A stretch of 64,000 bases of DNA from contig NZ_JAELVF020000001.1 of NCBI RefSeq assembly GCF_018101125.2, positions 931,095 through 995,094 on the forward strand. Reading direction: 5' to 3'. Position 1 is the first letter of the stretch, and every line of letters starts with the position of its first letter. The notes under the pieces are model-generated. The model saw only the letters and a program-made list of their open reading frames with translations. It ran no database searches and was not told where the DNA came from. Source of the stretch: Streptomyces tardus (lineage in GTDB: Bacteria > Actinomycetota > Actinomycetes > Streptomycetales > Streptomycetaceae). Positions 1 to 9,365 of the stretch are shown in pieces. The position numbers were made by a program, and so were the translations under genes.

Positions 1-1
1 G

Positions 2-997
2 GCCCAGGGCAAACCGGACCGGGGCTACCTCTTCGCCGCGGTCGTCCTGATCGTCGCGCTCGTCGCGCTCGGCGAGAACCTCCAGTTCGGCACCGCCAAC
101 GCCTATGTCTGGCCGCTGCTGCTGATGGGCGTCGGCGTGGCCGTCGTCTGGCGCCAGGTGGACAACGACCGCCGGGCCCACTGGACGGAGATGAGCCGCA
201 GCAAGCGGCTCATTCCGCTCGCCCGCACCGCCGCCGGCGTCGTACTGGTCGGCGCGGGCGTGGCCGGGTTCGCCGTGATCCAGGGCTCGGGACGGCAGTT
301 GGGCGCCGTGCTCCAGGCCGCGCTCGCCGTGGTCATCGGTATCGCGCTGATCGCGGGCCCGTATCTCGTACGGATGACGCAGGATCTCTCCGAGGAGCGC
401 CTGATGCGCATCAGGGCGCAGGAGCGCGCCGAAGTCGCCGCCCATGTGCACGACTCGGTGCTGCACACCCTCACGCTGATCCAGCGCAACTCCGAGAACG
501 CCCGCGAGGTCAGCCGCCTCGCCCGTGCCCAGGAGCGCGATCTGCGCGCCTGGCTCTACAAGGGTGCGCGCGGCGCGAGCGAGGAGGAGTCGGACGAGAG
601 TCCGCGGACCTTCGCCGAGTCGGTGAAGGCGGTGGTCGCCGAGGTCGAGGACCACCACGGCGTACCGGTGGAGGTGGTGTGCGTCGGCGACTGCCCGATG
701 GACGACCGGCTGACCGCCACCCTCCAGGCCGCGCGCGAGGCGATGGTCAACGCCGCGAAGTACGGCGGCGAGGCCGGCCACGTCCAGGTCTTCGCCGAGG
801 TGGAGGGCTCGACGATCTTCGTATCGATCCGCGACCGCGGCCCCGGATTCGATCTGGATTCGGTGCCCTCGGACAGAATGGGCGTACGGGAGTCAATCAT
901 CGGCCGGATGGAACGCAACAGCGGCACCGCCCGCATCAGGTCCACTCCTGGTGAGGGGACCGAGGTGGTGCTGGAGATGGAGAGGGCGGAATCATGA
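2..997 (+). CDS. PspC/DesK-type sensor histidine kinase, 5' end outside window
   Basis: The reading frame is open from the first bases, so the N-terminus (probably a PspC domain and further membrane segments) lies upstream. Visible are two or three hydrophobic segments (within 40-130 and 220-370), then a HisKA_3-type dimerisation helix with the phosphoacceptor in AHVHDSVLHTL, and an HATPase_c domain with the N-box EAMVNAAKYG and G-box RDRGPGFDLD. It should autophosphorylate and pass phosphate to the response regulator that overlaps its stop codon by 4 bp (ATGA). The ligand cannot be read from the sequence. Kinase class is clear; the PspC assignment is inferred from common Streptomyces arrangement. 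Confidence 0.85.
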   Translation, partial: AQGKPDRGYLFAAVVLIVALVALGENLQFGTANAYVWPLLLMGVGVAVVWRQVDNDRRAHWTEMSRSKRLIPLARTAAGVVLVGAGVAGFAVIQGSGRQLGAVLQAALAVVIGIALIAGPYLVRMTQDLSEERLMRIRAQERAEVAAHVHDSVLHTLTLIQRNSENAREVSRLARAQERDLRAWLYKGARGASEEESDESPRTFAESVKAVVAEVEDHHGVPVEVVCVGDCPMDDRLTATLQAAREAMVNAAKYGGEAGHVQVFAEVEGSTIFVSIRDRGPGFDLDSVPSDRMGVRESIIGRMERNSGTARIRSTPGEGTEVVLEMERAES

Positions 998-1689
998 GCG
1001 CGGAACAGAGCGAAGAGACCACCGGCGGCCGGCGCGCACGGGTCGTGCTCGTCGACGACCACCGGATGTTCCGGGCCGGTGTGCAGGCCGAGATCGGCGA
1101 GACCGCGGCCACCGGGGTCGAGGTCGTCGGCGAGGCCGGGGACGTCGACCAGGCGGTGAGCGTCATCTCCGCGACCCGACCGGACGTCGTACTGCTGGAC
1201 GTGCACCTCCCCGGCGGCGGCGGGGTGGAGGTGCTGCGGCGCAGCTCCGCGCTGATGGCCGACCCCGAACAGCCGGTGCGCTTCCTGGCGTTGTCGGTCT
1301 CCGACGCCGCCGAGGACGTCATCGGCGTCATCCGCGGCGGCGCGCGCGGCTACGTCACCAAGACCATCACCGGCCGGGACCTCGTCGACGCGATCTTCCA
1401 GGTCGCCGACGACGACGCCGTCTTCTCCCCCCGCCTCGCCGGCTTCGTACTGGACGCCTTCGCCTCCACCGACGCCGCCCCGGTCGACGAGGACCTCGAC
1501 CGACTCACCCAGCGCGAGCGCGAGGTGCTGCGGCTGATCGCCCGCGGCTACGCGTACAAGGAGATCGCCAAGCAGCTCTTCATCTCCGTCAAGACGGTCG
1601 AGTCGCACGTCTCCGCGGTGCTCCGCAAGCTCCAACTCTCCAACCGCCACGAACTCACCCGCTGGGCCACCGCTCGCAGGCTGGTCTGA
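994..1689 (+). CDS. LuxR/NarL-family response regulator
   Basis: 231 aa. An N-terminal receiver domain has the acidic pair in VLVDDHRMFRAG (residues ~12-24), the phosphoacceptor Asp in VVLLDVHLPGGGG (~66-78), the Thr/Ser in ALSVSD and the Lys in YVTKTITG. A C-terminal LuxR-type helix-turn-helix follows (LTQREREVLRLIARGYAYKE to SNRHELTRWA). Start overlaps the kinase stop by 4 bp, so the two are translationally coupled and form one two-component system. It is the last core-like gene before the accessory island. Confidence 0.95.
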   Translation: MSAEQSEETTGGRRARVVLVDDHRMFRAGVQAEIGETAATGVEVVGEAGDVDQAVSVISATRPDVVLLDVHLPGGGGVEVLRRSSALMADPEQPVRFLALSVSDAAEDVIGVIRGGARGYVTKTITGRDLVDAIFQVADDDAVFSPRLAGFVLDAFASTDAAPVDEDLDRLTQREREVLRLIARGYAYKEIAKQLFISVKTVESHVSAVLRKLQLSNRHELTRWATARRLV

Positions 1690-1731
1690 GCAGCCGGGCG
1701 ATACCCTGATCGGACCGAGGAGGGAGTGGGC

Positions 1732-2979
1732 ATGCTGCTGAGATTCCGTGTGGAGAACGTACGATCCCTGCGCGACGAGCAGGAGCTGTCCTTCGCCGTC
1801 CCGGAGGGCGAGTCCGGGTACGCGGAGCGCCTTGTGGCCCTGTCGGACGGACGCGAGCTGGCGCTCTACCCCACTCTCGGCATCCTCGGCGGCAACGCCT
1901 CCGGAAAGTCCAATGTCCTGGCCGCACTGCGCCTGATGAAGGAGGCGGTGCTCAGCTCGTACGGTGCCTGGACCTCCTACGACGGGCTCCCCCGCGAGCC
2001 GTACGCGCTGGACCCCGGCGCCGCCGCCAAGTCGTGCTTCTGGGAAGCGGACTTCGTCCTGGGAGACGGGGTGCGCTGGACCTACGGGTTCGAGCTGGGT
2101 GAGAGCCGCGTCGAGGGCGAATGGCTGCACGCCTATCCCAAGGGACGCAGGCAGGTCTGGTTCGACCGTGAGGCAGGACGCCCGAAGGAGTTCGAGTTTC
2201 CCGGCGAGCGCCTCCAGGACCGTACGAGACTCGCCCGTACGACGCGTCCGAACGCGCTGCTCCTCTCCCGGGCCGCGGCCGACAACCACCCCCAACTCGG
2301 CCGTGTCTTCGACTGGTTCAAGAAACTCTGGGACATCGACCCGGAGTCCGAGCGGCAGCAGCGCGAAGCCTTCACCACCCGTCAGCTCGCCGACGGAAAG
2401 GCCCGGCACCGCATCGAGGAGCTGCTGCGCGTCGCCGACCTCGGAATCGAGAGCACGGAGTTGGAGCAGCGCCCCGGTCGGCCGCCCGTGGTGAAGCTGC
2501 GGCACACCTCCGCGCAGGGCGGGGGAACCATCGAATGGGAGCGCGAGTCCTTCGGAACCCGCTCCTGGTATGCGCTGCTCGGCCCGGTGTTGCGCGCCCT
2601 CGACGAGGGAGCGGTGCTGCTGGTCGACGAGCTCGACTCCAGCCTGCACCCCCGGATGGCCGCCGAGGTCGTACGCCTCTTCCAGCGCCCGCAGACCAAC
2701 CCCCGCAACGCACAACTCATCTTCACCAGCCACGACTCCTCGCTGTTGGGCGAGCCCGGCGGCGGACGGCTGCTGGCGGTGGGGCAGATCTGGCTCACCG
2801 AGAAGGACGCAGACGGCGCCACCCGGGTATTCCCGCTCTCGGACTTCGAGCCCGGTGAGGAGGAGGACCTGACGAGCTCATATCTGACCGGGGTCTTCGG
2901 TGGAGTGCCCCGCCTGTCCGAAGGGCAGGTCGGACGACGGCTGTTGATGGCGGACGCGATGGAGGTGAGCGGTTCCTGA
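1732..2979 (+). CDS. AAA/ABC-type ATPase of an RloA/AbiLi-like defence pair
   Basis: 415 aa. It begins MLLRFRVENVRSLRDEQEL, the usual opening of OLD/RecF-like ATPases. Walker A is GGNASGKSN (~residues 52-60), Walker B VLLVDELDSSLHP (~294-306), and a switch histidine is in IFTSHDSSLL. The ATG at 1732 is chosen over an in-frame GTG at 1726 because AGGAGG at 1718-1723 lies 8 nt before it. Its stop overlaps the start of the RloB gene (TGATG), so the two are coupled. ATPase plus RloB pairs are known from type I restriction loci (RloA/RloB) and from AbiL abortive infection; the ATPase is inferred to gate the partner's toxicity. Confidence 0.85.
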   Translation: MLLRFRVENVRSLRDEQELSFAVPEGESGYAERLVALSDGRELALYPTLGILGGNASGKSNVLAALRLMKEAVLSSYGAWTSYDGLPREPYALDPGAAAKSCFWEADFVLGDGVRWTYGFELGESRVEGEWLHAYPKGRRQVWFDREAGRPKEFEFPGERLQDRTRLARTTRPNALLLSRAAADNHPQLGRVFDWFKKLWDIDPESERQQREAFTTRQLADGKARHRIEELLRVADLGIESTELEQRPGRPPVVKLRHTSAQGGGTIEWERESFGTRSWYALLGPVLRALDEGAVLLVDELDSSLHPRMAAEVVRLFQRPQTNPRNAQLIFTSHDSSLLGEPGGGRLLAVGQIWLTEKDADGATRVFPLSDFEPGEEEDLTSSYLTGVFGGVPRLSEGQVGRRLLMADAMEVSGS

Positions 2980-3701
2980 TGGCACGCCAGAGGGGGAAGG
3001 ACGACACGAGGCGTCGCCCCAAGGGCGCCGGGGGCAGGGCCCGTAATCGTGTGGTTCACATCTTCGCCGAGGGCGAGGTGACCGAAGAGCAGTACCTCGA
3101 TCTGGTGATGGCAGAGGGCACACCGAAGAACCCGGCGGAGACTGCGGTTCATCGAGTACGCACCAGCTCCGTCGCGACCAAAGACCGCAAACCGCTGCCC
3201 CTGGTGGACCTCGCGGTGGCCGCGCTGCGCAAGGCGGAGCGCGAGGCCGAACAGGGCGGGCTCACCAAGAAGCACTGGGCCTGGCCTCAGGTGTGGGTGC
3301 TCTTCGACCGGGATGATCACAAGCAGATCCCCACCGCGTTCAGCCGTGCGCGAGAAGCCGGCGTGCAGGTCGCCTACTCCCACCCGTGCTTCGAGCTCTG
3401 GCGACTGCTGCACTACAAGAACCGCACCGTCGGTTTCGGTGGCGGCAAATGCCACTCCGCCAGCTCCGCCCTCCGCTCCCAGCCCGGCTTCGCGAAGACG
3501 TACGGCCACAACGTCAGGTCGGTCTCGGAGGACCGCGCCAAGAAGGTCGTGCTGGACCAGATCAAGGGCGGCTACGCGGACGCGCGCAAGTTCGCCGCGA
3601 AGCTCAACGAGCAGCACACCGGCCCGGACCAGAGCCACTGGGATCCGTACACAAACGTGTACGAACTGATCGAGGACGGGCTCGGGCTGTCGGGTTACTA
3701 G
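2979..3701 (+). CDS. RloB-family protein, putative Toprim-like nuclease partner
   Basis: 240 aa. The N-terminus is very basic (RQRGKDDTRRRPKGAGGRAR), followed by the RloB motifs: IFAEGEVTEEQYLDL (Glu ~29), VWVLFDRDDHKQ (DxD near residue 110) and SHPCFELWRLLHY (~131-143). A conserved Glu in a glycine turn followed by DxD is the layout of Toprim metal sites, as in AriB/OLD nucleases, so a nuclease or tRNA-targeting effector role is plausible but not proven. Start codon overlaps the ATPase stop. With that gene it resembles AbiLi/AbiLii and, in logic, PARIS. Confidence 0.8.
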   Translation: MARQRGKDDTRRRPKGAGGRARNRVVHIFAEGEVTEEQYLDLVMAEGTPKNPAETAVHRVRTSSVATKDRKPLPLVDLAVAALRKAEREAEQGGLTKKHWAWPQVWVLFDRDDHKQIPTAFSRAREAGVQVAYSHPCFELWRLLHYKNRTVGFGGGKCHSASSALRSQPGFAKTYGHNVRSVSEDRAKKVVLDQIKGGYADARKFAAKLNEQHTGPDQSHWDPYTNVYELIEDGLGLSGY

Positions 3702-3813
3702 GGTGTTGGGCATGGCGGGCTCCTGCGGAGCGTAGGCTCTTGCGCGGCTTGCCACCCATGTGCTGGGGACGCGGGCCGCCCCCGAACGACAAGAGCACAG
3801 GGAGCCGTATCTC

Positions 3814-6423
3814 GTGGCCAAGCTCACGCTCGCCCAGCTGGAGCGCCATCTCTTCGCCGCGGCGGACATCCTGCGCGGCACGATGGACGCCGCCGAGTAC
3901 CGCGACTTCATCTTCGTACTGCTCTTCCTCAAGCGCGCCAACGACGAGTTCGACGCGGCCAGGGTGGCGATCGCCGCGGAACAGCGGCGCGACGACGAGT
4001 CCGAGGAGATCATCGCGCAGGAGCTGGAGCTCCCCAGGAACTACACCTCACGGGGCGTCCTGTTCGTTCCCGAGGACGCCAGGTGGGAGCGGCTGGCGAG
4101 TGCCAACGAGAACATCGCGACGGGCCGCCTCGACCCGGCCCTGAACGCCCTCACTCAGCAGAAGGGGAACGACCGTCTCGCCGGTCTCTTCTCCCACGTC
4201 AACTTCAACCGCATCGGTGGCGGCAGCGGAAGCGGCGCTTCCTCGGCGAAGCTCGCCGACCGCAGGCTGGAGGACCTGATCCGCCACTTCTCGCGGATCA
4301 ACCTGCGCGGCGAGAACTTCGAGTTCCCCGACATGATCGGCGCCGCCTACGAGTACATGATCAAACACTTCGCCGACTCGGCGGGCAGCAAGGGAGGTGA
4401 GTTCTACACCCCTCGTGCGGTGGTGCGCATGATGGTCGAACTCGCCCGCCCGCAGGAGAACTGGGGTGTGTACGACCCCTGCGTCGGCTCCGGCGGCATG
4501 CTGATCCACGCACGCGAGTACGTCGAGGAACAGGGCCAGAACGCGGCAAGCCTGGTCCTCGACGGGCAGGACGCCAACAGCGGCTCCAAGGTCATGGCCA
4601 CCATGAACATGCTCTTCCACGGCGCGAGCAAGTACAACCTCCAGGTCGGTGACACTCTCACCAACCCGCTCCACACACCCGGTGAGTACCACCTGGTGCT
4701 CAGCAACCCGCCGTTCTCGGCCGACTACACCCGCAGCGCGGTCCCGCACCGCCACGAGCGCATGAAGTACGGAGCGACGTCCGAACGCGGCAAGGCCGAC
4801 CTGATGTTCCTCCAGCACATGCTGCACATGGTCGGGCCGAAGAGCGGTTCGGTCTTCACCGTGATGCCGCACGGCGTGCTCTTCCGGGGCGGCGAGGAGC
4901 AGCGCATCCGCGCACAACTGGTGGAGAAGGACCTACTGGAGGCGGTCATCGGTCTCGCCCCCAACCTCTTCTACGGCACCGGCATCCCGGCCTGCGTACT
5001 GGTGTTGCGTGCCCCGGGCGGCAAGAAGCCCCGGCGGCACGGAGGTGTGCTGTTCATCAACGCCGACCGCGAGTTCCACGCGGAACGGGCTCAGAACATG
5101 CTGCTGCCCGAGCACGTCGAGAAGATCGTCTCCACCTTCCACGCCGGGAAGGACGTCGACGGCTTCGCCCGGTTCGTCACGCGCGAGGATCTGGCGGCCA
5201 ACGACCACAACCTCAATATCCGCCGTTATGTGGACAACACGCCCCCGCCCGAACCGCAGGATGTGCGGGCCCACTTGGTCGGCGGCGTACCGCACGCGGA
5301 GGTCGAGGCCCGCAAGGCGCTGCTGGACGCGTACGGGATCGGGCTCGACGCGCTGTTCACCGAACGCGAGGACGATCCCGACTATCTCGACTTCCCGCCC
5401 GAGGACTCGCGTCCCGACGCCGAGAAGCTGGCGGAGCTGGCGGCCCCGACGGAACAGCGACTCAAGGAAGCGTTCGAGAAGTGGTGGGGCGAGGAGTCCA
5501 AGGTCATCACCGCCCTCGCTCCGAGGAAGGACGACGACCGCACGGACAGCGAACGGCGCGCGCAACTCGTCCGTGCCCGCTCCGAGCTTCTCACCTCCTT
5601 CCGCGAACATCTCGACAGCGTCGGACTCCTGGACCGGTACGCGCTGGACGGCGCCATCGCCGGCTGGTGGCAGGAGGCCAAGTACGACCTGATGGCGCTC
5701 TCCACGCACGGTTTCACCGAAGTGGTGGACGGCTGGGTGGAGTTGGTCGAGACGATGCTGCTGCCGGAGCTCGACGCCCGCACCGGCAAGTCGAGCAAAC
5801 GCAGCGGGGCCGAGCGCCGCCAGGCGTATGGACAGAAGATCGTCGAGGCCATCGCTCCGGACTTCCTGCGAGAACTGGCGGAGGCGGACGCGAGGAAGGC
5901 CGAGGCGGACGCGAAGCTCAAAGCCGCGACCGCCGTACCGGAGGACTCGGAAGACGGGGACGGGGAAGCAGCCGAGGACGAGCGGACGTTGCCCACCGAG
6001 GACGAGCTCAAGGCGCTCAAGCGCGCCCGCACCAAGGCCGCCGCGGCCGTCAAGAAACTCGAAGACGACTTCTGGCCGTTGGATGGCAGGGCTCCCGAAG
6101 CAGACGATGTCAGCACTCCCGGCGCGGTCGGGGACGCACAGCAGGACACACTCGACGGCCCGCAGGTACCGGGCCTCACCCGCGCCCGCCGAGCCCTGTG
6201 GGACGACCCGGACGCGGAGCCGGCTGCCGTCCTCGGCATCCTCCACGACGACCTCGCGGCCAAGCTCGACGGTCATGTCGTCCGCAAACGGCGGGAATTG
6301 ACGCAGGCGTATCAGCGTTGGCTCGACAAGTACGAGGTCTCACTGCACTCGATCGAAACCCAGCGCGCGGAGGCCACCGCCCGCATGGAACATTTCCTGA
6401 AGGAGCTCGGCTATGCGGAGTGA
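3814..6423 (+). CDS. hsdM: type I restriction-modification DNA methyltransferase subunit M
   Basis: 869 aa. The N-terminal HsdM domain starts [17 protein letters not shown], and the N6-adenine methylase core has the SAM motif [10 protein letters not shown] (~residues 220-229) and catalytic NPPF (~296). GTG at 3814 is chosen because CAGGGAG lies 9 nt upstream; longer forms have no ribosome site. The protein is much longer than the ~500-aa enterobacterial HsdM: past residue ~480 there is a further ~390 aa, including charged Ala/Lys/Glu-rich helices (~690-760) that look like coiled coil. It overlaps hsdS by 11 bp. Methylates the target adenine chosen by HsdS. Confidence 0.95.
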   Translation: MAKLTLAQLERHLFAAADILRGTMDAAEYRDFIFVLLFLKRANDEFDAARVAIAAEQRRDDESEEIIAQELELPRNYTSRGVLFVPEDARWERLASANENIATGRLDPALNALTQQKGNDRLAGLFSHVNFNRIGGGSGSGASSAKLADRRLEDLIRHFSRINLRGENFEFPDMIGAAYEYMIKHFADSAGSKGGEFYTPRAVVRMMVELARPQENWGVYDPCVGSGGMLIHAREYVEEQGQNAASLVLDGQDANSGSKVMATMNMLFHGASKYNLQVGDTLTNPLHTPGEYHLVLSNPPFSADYTRSAVPHRHERMKYGATSERGKADLMFLQHMLHMVGPKSGSVFTVMPHGVLFRGGEEQRIRAQLVEKDLLEAVIGLAPNLFYGTGIPACVLVLRAPGGKKPRRHGGVLFINADREFHAERAQNMLLPEHVEKIVSTFHAGKDVDGFARFVTREDLAANDHNLNIRRYVDNTPPPEPQDVRAHLVGGVPHAEVEARKALLDAYGIGLDALFTEREDDPDYLDFPPEDSRPDAEKLAELAAPTEQRLKEAFEKWWGEESKVITALAPRKDDDRTDSERRAQLVRARSELLTSFREHLDSVGLLDRYALDGAIAGWWQEAKYDLMALSTHGFTEVVDGWVELVETMLLPELDARTGKSSKRSGAERRQAYGQKIVEAIAPDFLRELAEADARKAEADAKLKAATAVPEDSEDGDGEAAEDERTLPTEDELKALKRARTKAAAAVKKLEDDFWPLDGRAPEADDVSTPGAVGDAQQDTLDGPQVPGLTRARRALWDDPDAEPAAVLGILHDDLAAKLDGHVVRKRRELTQAYQRWLDKYEVSLHSIETQRAEATARMEHFLKELGYAE

Positions 6424-7600
6424 GGCCGAACTCGTGCCGTTCTCCGTGGCGGCGGAAGTCAACCCACGAGACGTGCCGAATGGCAACCGAATCCCCTACG
6501 TGGCGATGCAGGATGTCTCCGAGGAGGGCCGGTTGCTACGGGTTGAGGAGCGCCCTCTAGCCGACGTGGCAACAAGCCAACCCACCTTCCGTGACGATGA
6601 CATCCTCTTTGCCAAGATCACGCCATGCATGGAGAACGGCAAAGGCGCGCTGGTTCATGGTCTCGGCCACTCAGTCGGGTACGGAAGCACCGAGTTTCAT
6701 GTGCTGCGCCCCACAGGGAAGGCGCTACCGGGGTTCATCCACTACTGGACGTGCCTCAGGCGCTTCCGCCGAGCAGCGGAAGCAACGATGACGGGATCCG
6801 GTGGCCAACGCCGGGTGCCGGCCGAGTTCTTTCGGGCCTTTCGCATTCCGCTGCCCAGCTTGCCGGAGCAGCACCGCATCGTCGAGATCCTCGACTCCGT
6901 CACCGAGACGGAGCGGGTACTCGCGCGCACCAAAGCTAAGCTCAGCATCATCACTTCTTCCGCGCGTAGTAGCTTGATCGAGGAACTCTCGAACAGCGAA
7001 GCGGTAAGGGTTAAGGACCTAGGAAATGTGCGGGGCGGCAAGCAGCTTTCACCTTCAGGCAAAGAAAATCCTGAGCAATACCCCTACCTGAGGGTCGCCA
7101 ACGTCCTGGCCGGAAGAATCAGCTTCTCCGATGTCAAGACGATGCATTTCACGAATTCAGAGAAAGACACATACCAGCTACAGCCTGGTGACATCCTCCT
7201 CAACGAGGGGCAAAGCTTGGAGCTGGTGGGGCGAAGCGCCATCTACAACGAACAGCCGGGAAAATTCTTCTTCCAAAACACTCTCATTCGTTTCCGGCCC
7301 GGCCCTCGCGTCAAGTCACGTTTCGCACAAGAGGTATTCACTCACTGGCTTGCATCAGGAAGATTCTCCGGAATCGCCAAACAGACGACCAGCATCGCAC
7401 ACTTGGGCAGCGAGCGATTCGCCTCGATGTCTTTTCCGGAGGCGACGATCGCGCGACAGGAGCAAGTGATCGCGATCCTCGATGCTCAGCTGCAGAGGAG
7501 CGCAAGCGTGGAGCGACAGCTCGCCAAGCTGCGACTTCTACGCGAGGGGTTGGCGGATGACCTGCTGAGCGGGCGCGTACCCGTGGGATCGGTCAGCTGA
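6413..7600 (+). CDS. hsdS: type I restriction-modification specificity subunit S
   Basis: 395 aa with two target recognition domains: the first ~1-140 ([25 protein letters not shown]), the second ~195-340 ([27 protein letters not shown]). Each is followed by a conserved helical spacer, [17 protein letters not shown] (~145-160) and [13 protein letters not shown] plus [16 protein letters not shown] at the end. ATG at 6413 has GAAGGAG just upstream and overlaps the hsdM stop. Base composition drops clearly below the neighbours, with more A/T at third positions, especially from ~6930 to 7400, as is usual for exchangeable recognition domains. Confidence 0.95.
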   Translation: MRSEAELVPFSVAAEVNPRDVPNGNRIPYVAMQDVSEEGRLLRVEERPLADVATSQPTFRDDDILFAKITPCMENGKGALVHGLGHSVGYGSTEFHVLRPTGKALPGFIHYWTCLRRFRRAAEATMTGSGGQRRVPAEFFRAFRIPLPSLPEQHRIVEILDSVTETERVLARTKAKLSIITSSARSSLIEELSNSEAVRVKDLGNVRGGKQLSPSGKENPEQYPYLRVANVLAGRISFSDVKTMHFTNSEKDTYQLQPGDILLNEGQSLELVGRSAIYNEQPGKFFFQNTLIRFRPGPRVKSRFAQEVFTHWLASGRFSGIAKQTTSIAHLGSERFASMSFPEATIARQEQVIAILDAQLQRSASVERQLAKLRLLREGLADDLLSGRVPVGSVS

Positions 7601-7621
7601 TCCCACGGAGCCGAACGTCCC

Positions 7622-8041
7622 TCACGTCAGGTCCAGTTCGACCCAGACCGTCTTGCCTACTTCCAGCGGAGTGACACCCCAGCGGGAGGCGAGGGCGTCG
7701 ACGATGACCATCCCCCGGCCGAACATCTCGTCGTCCGCTGCCTGACGACGTCGGGGCAATCGCTCGCCGCGCGGATCGGTGACCTCGGCGCGCACAACGA
7801 GCCGCGTCAGCTTCAGATGAACGCGGAAATGCCGCCGCGGAACACAGCCGTGCAGCACGGCGTTGCAGGCCAACTCCCCCACCACCAGCGCAAAGTCACC
7901 GGCGATCCCCGGGTGGCCCCACTCCGCGACCAGACGCGCCGCTCGACGCCGAACCAACTGCACACTTCCCGGCAACGGCGTGTAGTTCAGCCGGTCCTCC
8001 CGCAGCACGTCAGTACCCCGCCTCAACTCGGCGTGCCCCAT
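7622..8041 (-). CDS. HATPase anti-sigma-like ATP-binding protein (abaA/whiJ-type cluster)
   Basis: 139 aa, single HATPase_c_2 (RsbW-like) domain: N-box ELACNAVLHGC, then VTDPRGERLP and RGMVIVDALASRWGV for the G-boxes. No transmembrane or dimerisation domain. ATG at 8041 is preferred to one 10 codons upstream because GGGAGGGAG lies in front of it. It is divergent from the XRE gene across 174 bp. HATPase protein, XRE/DUF5753 regulator and DUF397 peptide form a recurrent actinobacterial trio (abaA and whiJ loci of S. coelicolor); a regulatory rather than defence function is inferred. Confidence 0.85.
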   Translation of the reverse strand: MGHAELRRGTDVLREDRLNYTPLPGSVQLVRRRAARLVAEWGHPGIAGDFALVVGELACNAVLHGCVPRRHFRVHLKLTRLVVRAEVTDPRGERLPRRRQAADDEMFGRGMVIVDALASRWGVTPLEVGKTVWVELDLT

Positions 8042-8180
8042 CTTTGCTCCCTCCCACGCGTGTTCGCGCACCTCGAACGCCCGAACACGATTCGTGACGA
8101 GCTCAACACCGAGAGTAGATTCAGAACTTCACGGGCACAACCTTCCCGGGGAATATCTTCTCCGAGTGCCTGGGCGACTC

Positions 8181-8220
8181 GACTCGTGAACCGCTTCAGT
8201 TGCACACTTCGACTCGTGAA
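8181..8220. promoter_or_regulatory. paired 10-bp direct repeats, candidate operator of the XRE gene
   Basis: GACTCGTGAA occurs at 8181-8190 and again at 8211-8220, exactly 30 bp (about three helical turns) apart, the second overlapping the proposed GTG start. A weaker inverted copy, TTCACGGG, is at 8129-8136. The position in the divergent intergenic region suggests autoregulation by the XRE protein; this is inference from layout only. Confidence 0.4.
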
Positions 8221-9094
8221 GCAGTCAGCAGACACAAGCAGTCGGGTCTCGACAGTCCTTGGGCGGAAGCTGGGTACCGAACTCCTGCACCTGCGGGACT
8301 CGGCAGGCAAGACGCAGCAGCAGGCAGCACAGACCCTGAGCGCCACATCAACCAAGGTCGTGAAGATAGAACGGGGCTGGGTGCCCGTACGTGACCCGGA
8401 TCTACGGGCGCTGTGCTCCTACTACGGCGTGACCGACGACGCGGTGCTCAGATCGCTGCTCGAACTCGCCAAGCTCGACCGCGAACGCCGACGGGCAAAA
8501 GGATGGTGGCAGCAACTCCCGGGAGCCGGCGCCCTGTCCGAGTACATCGCACTGGAGGATGCCGCCAGCCGGGTGCGCACATGGCAACTGGCCTTTGTAC
8601 CGGGCCTGCTCCAGACGGCCGAGTACGCCAGAGCGCTCGCGGTCGGGGAAGGGACGTGGGAGGACCCGGACGAGGTCGACCAGATGGTGGGCACCCGACT
8701 CAAACGCCAGGAACGCCTCCACGGGGATCGCCCACTGCACGTCTACGCAGTCGTCTGGGAGGCCGCACTGCGCCAACTCGTTGGAGGCCCGAGCGTGATG
8801 CGCGCCCAGCTCGACCAGGTCCGCGAGCTAACGGAGCTGCCCAACGTCCAGCTGCAAGTGCTGCCTTACCGTGCGGGCGCGCATGCTTGCGCCGCTTCCT
8901 CGTTCACCATCGTCTCCTTCGCCGAGGATGCGGCAGCCGATGTGACGCACGCGGATACGATCGGCACGACGGTCTGGGTGGAGAACCAGGAACTGAGCAC
9001 CACCTACCGCACGTTCTTCGAGCGCACTGCAAGGCAGGCTCTTGCACAGCGAGACTCGCTCACGCTCATCGATGAGATCCGCAAGGGGTTGTGA
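8216..9094 (+). CDS. XRE-family regulator with C-terminal DUF5753 (WhiJ-like)
   Basis: About 292 aa from GTG 8216. An N-terminal helix-turn-helix (LGTELLHLRDSAGKTQQQAA, SATSTKVVKIERG) is followed by the DUF5753 domain common to Streptomyces Scr1/WhiJ-like proteins (YIALEDAASRVRTWQLAFVPG, LLQTAEYARAL, VVWEAALRQLVGG, QLQVLPYRAGAH). No good ribosome site precedes the start, so translation may begin slightly elsewhere or be leaderless. It is followed 4 bp later by its usual partner, a DUF397 peptide. Confidence 0.9.
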   Translation: MKQSADTSSRVSTVLGRKLGTELLHLRDSAGKTQQQAAQTLSATSTKVVKIERGWVPVRDPDLRALCSYYGVTDDAVLRSLLELAKLDRERRRAKGWWQQLPGAGALSEYIALEDAASRVRTWQLAFVPGLLQTAEYARALAVGEGTWEDPDEVDQMVGTRLKRQERLHGDRPLHVYAVVWEAALRQLVGGPSVMRAQLDQVRELTELPNVQLQVLPYRAGAHACAASSFTIVSFAEDAAADVTHADTIGTTVWVENQELSTTYRTFFERTARQALAQRDSLTLIDEIRKGL

Positions 9095-9098
9095 ACTC

Positions 9099-9287
9099 AT
9101 GTCCCAGTTCAGATTCCGCAAGTCCGGCTACAGCAGCGGCAGCGGCGAGTGCGTCGAGGTCGCCGACAACGTTCCCGGGGCCGTCGCGGTGCGGGACTCC
9201 AAGACGCCGCGCCGCGCACACGTCCTGCACTCCCCCGCCGCCTGGGCCGCGTTCCTCACACACCTGCGCAAAGCTCACACCCTGTAG
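9099..9287 (+). CDS. DUF397 small protein, partner of the XRE regulator
   Basis: 62 aa: MSQFRFRKSGYSSGSGECVE, then VADNVPGAVAVRDSK and SPAAWAAFLTHLR. These are the standard DUF397 landmarks (KSSYS-like opening, VAVRDSK centre, WxxF near the end). ATG at 9099 lies 4 nt after the XRE stop with AAGGGG upstream. DUF397 proteins bind or modulate their cognate XRE protein in the whiJ/Scr families, and the pair has been discussed as toxin-antitoxin-like. Confidence 0.9.
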   Translation: MSQFRFRKSGYSSGSGECVEVADNVPGAVAVRDSKTPRRAHVLHSPAAWAAFLTHLRKAHTL

Positions 9288-9365
9288 ACCCCCACTCACA
9301 CCCGGCGCCGTCTTCGGCGCACAATGGGTGTGGGCACGCCAACGGGCAGGGGAGGGCAACCGGGG

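Noticed and set aside
556-2733. Long minus-strand frame across the kinase, regulator and ATPase genes
   Set aside because: Shadow of three plus-strand genes with clear domains.
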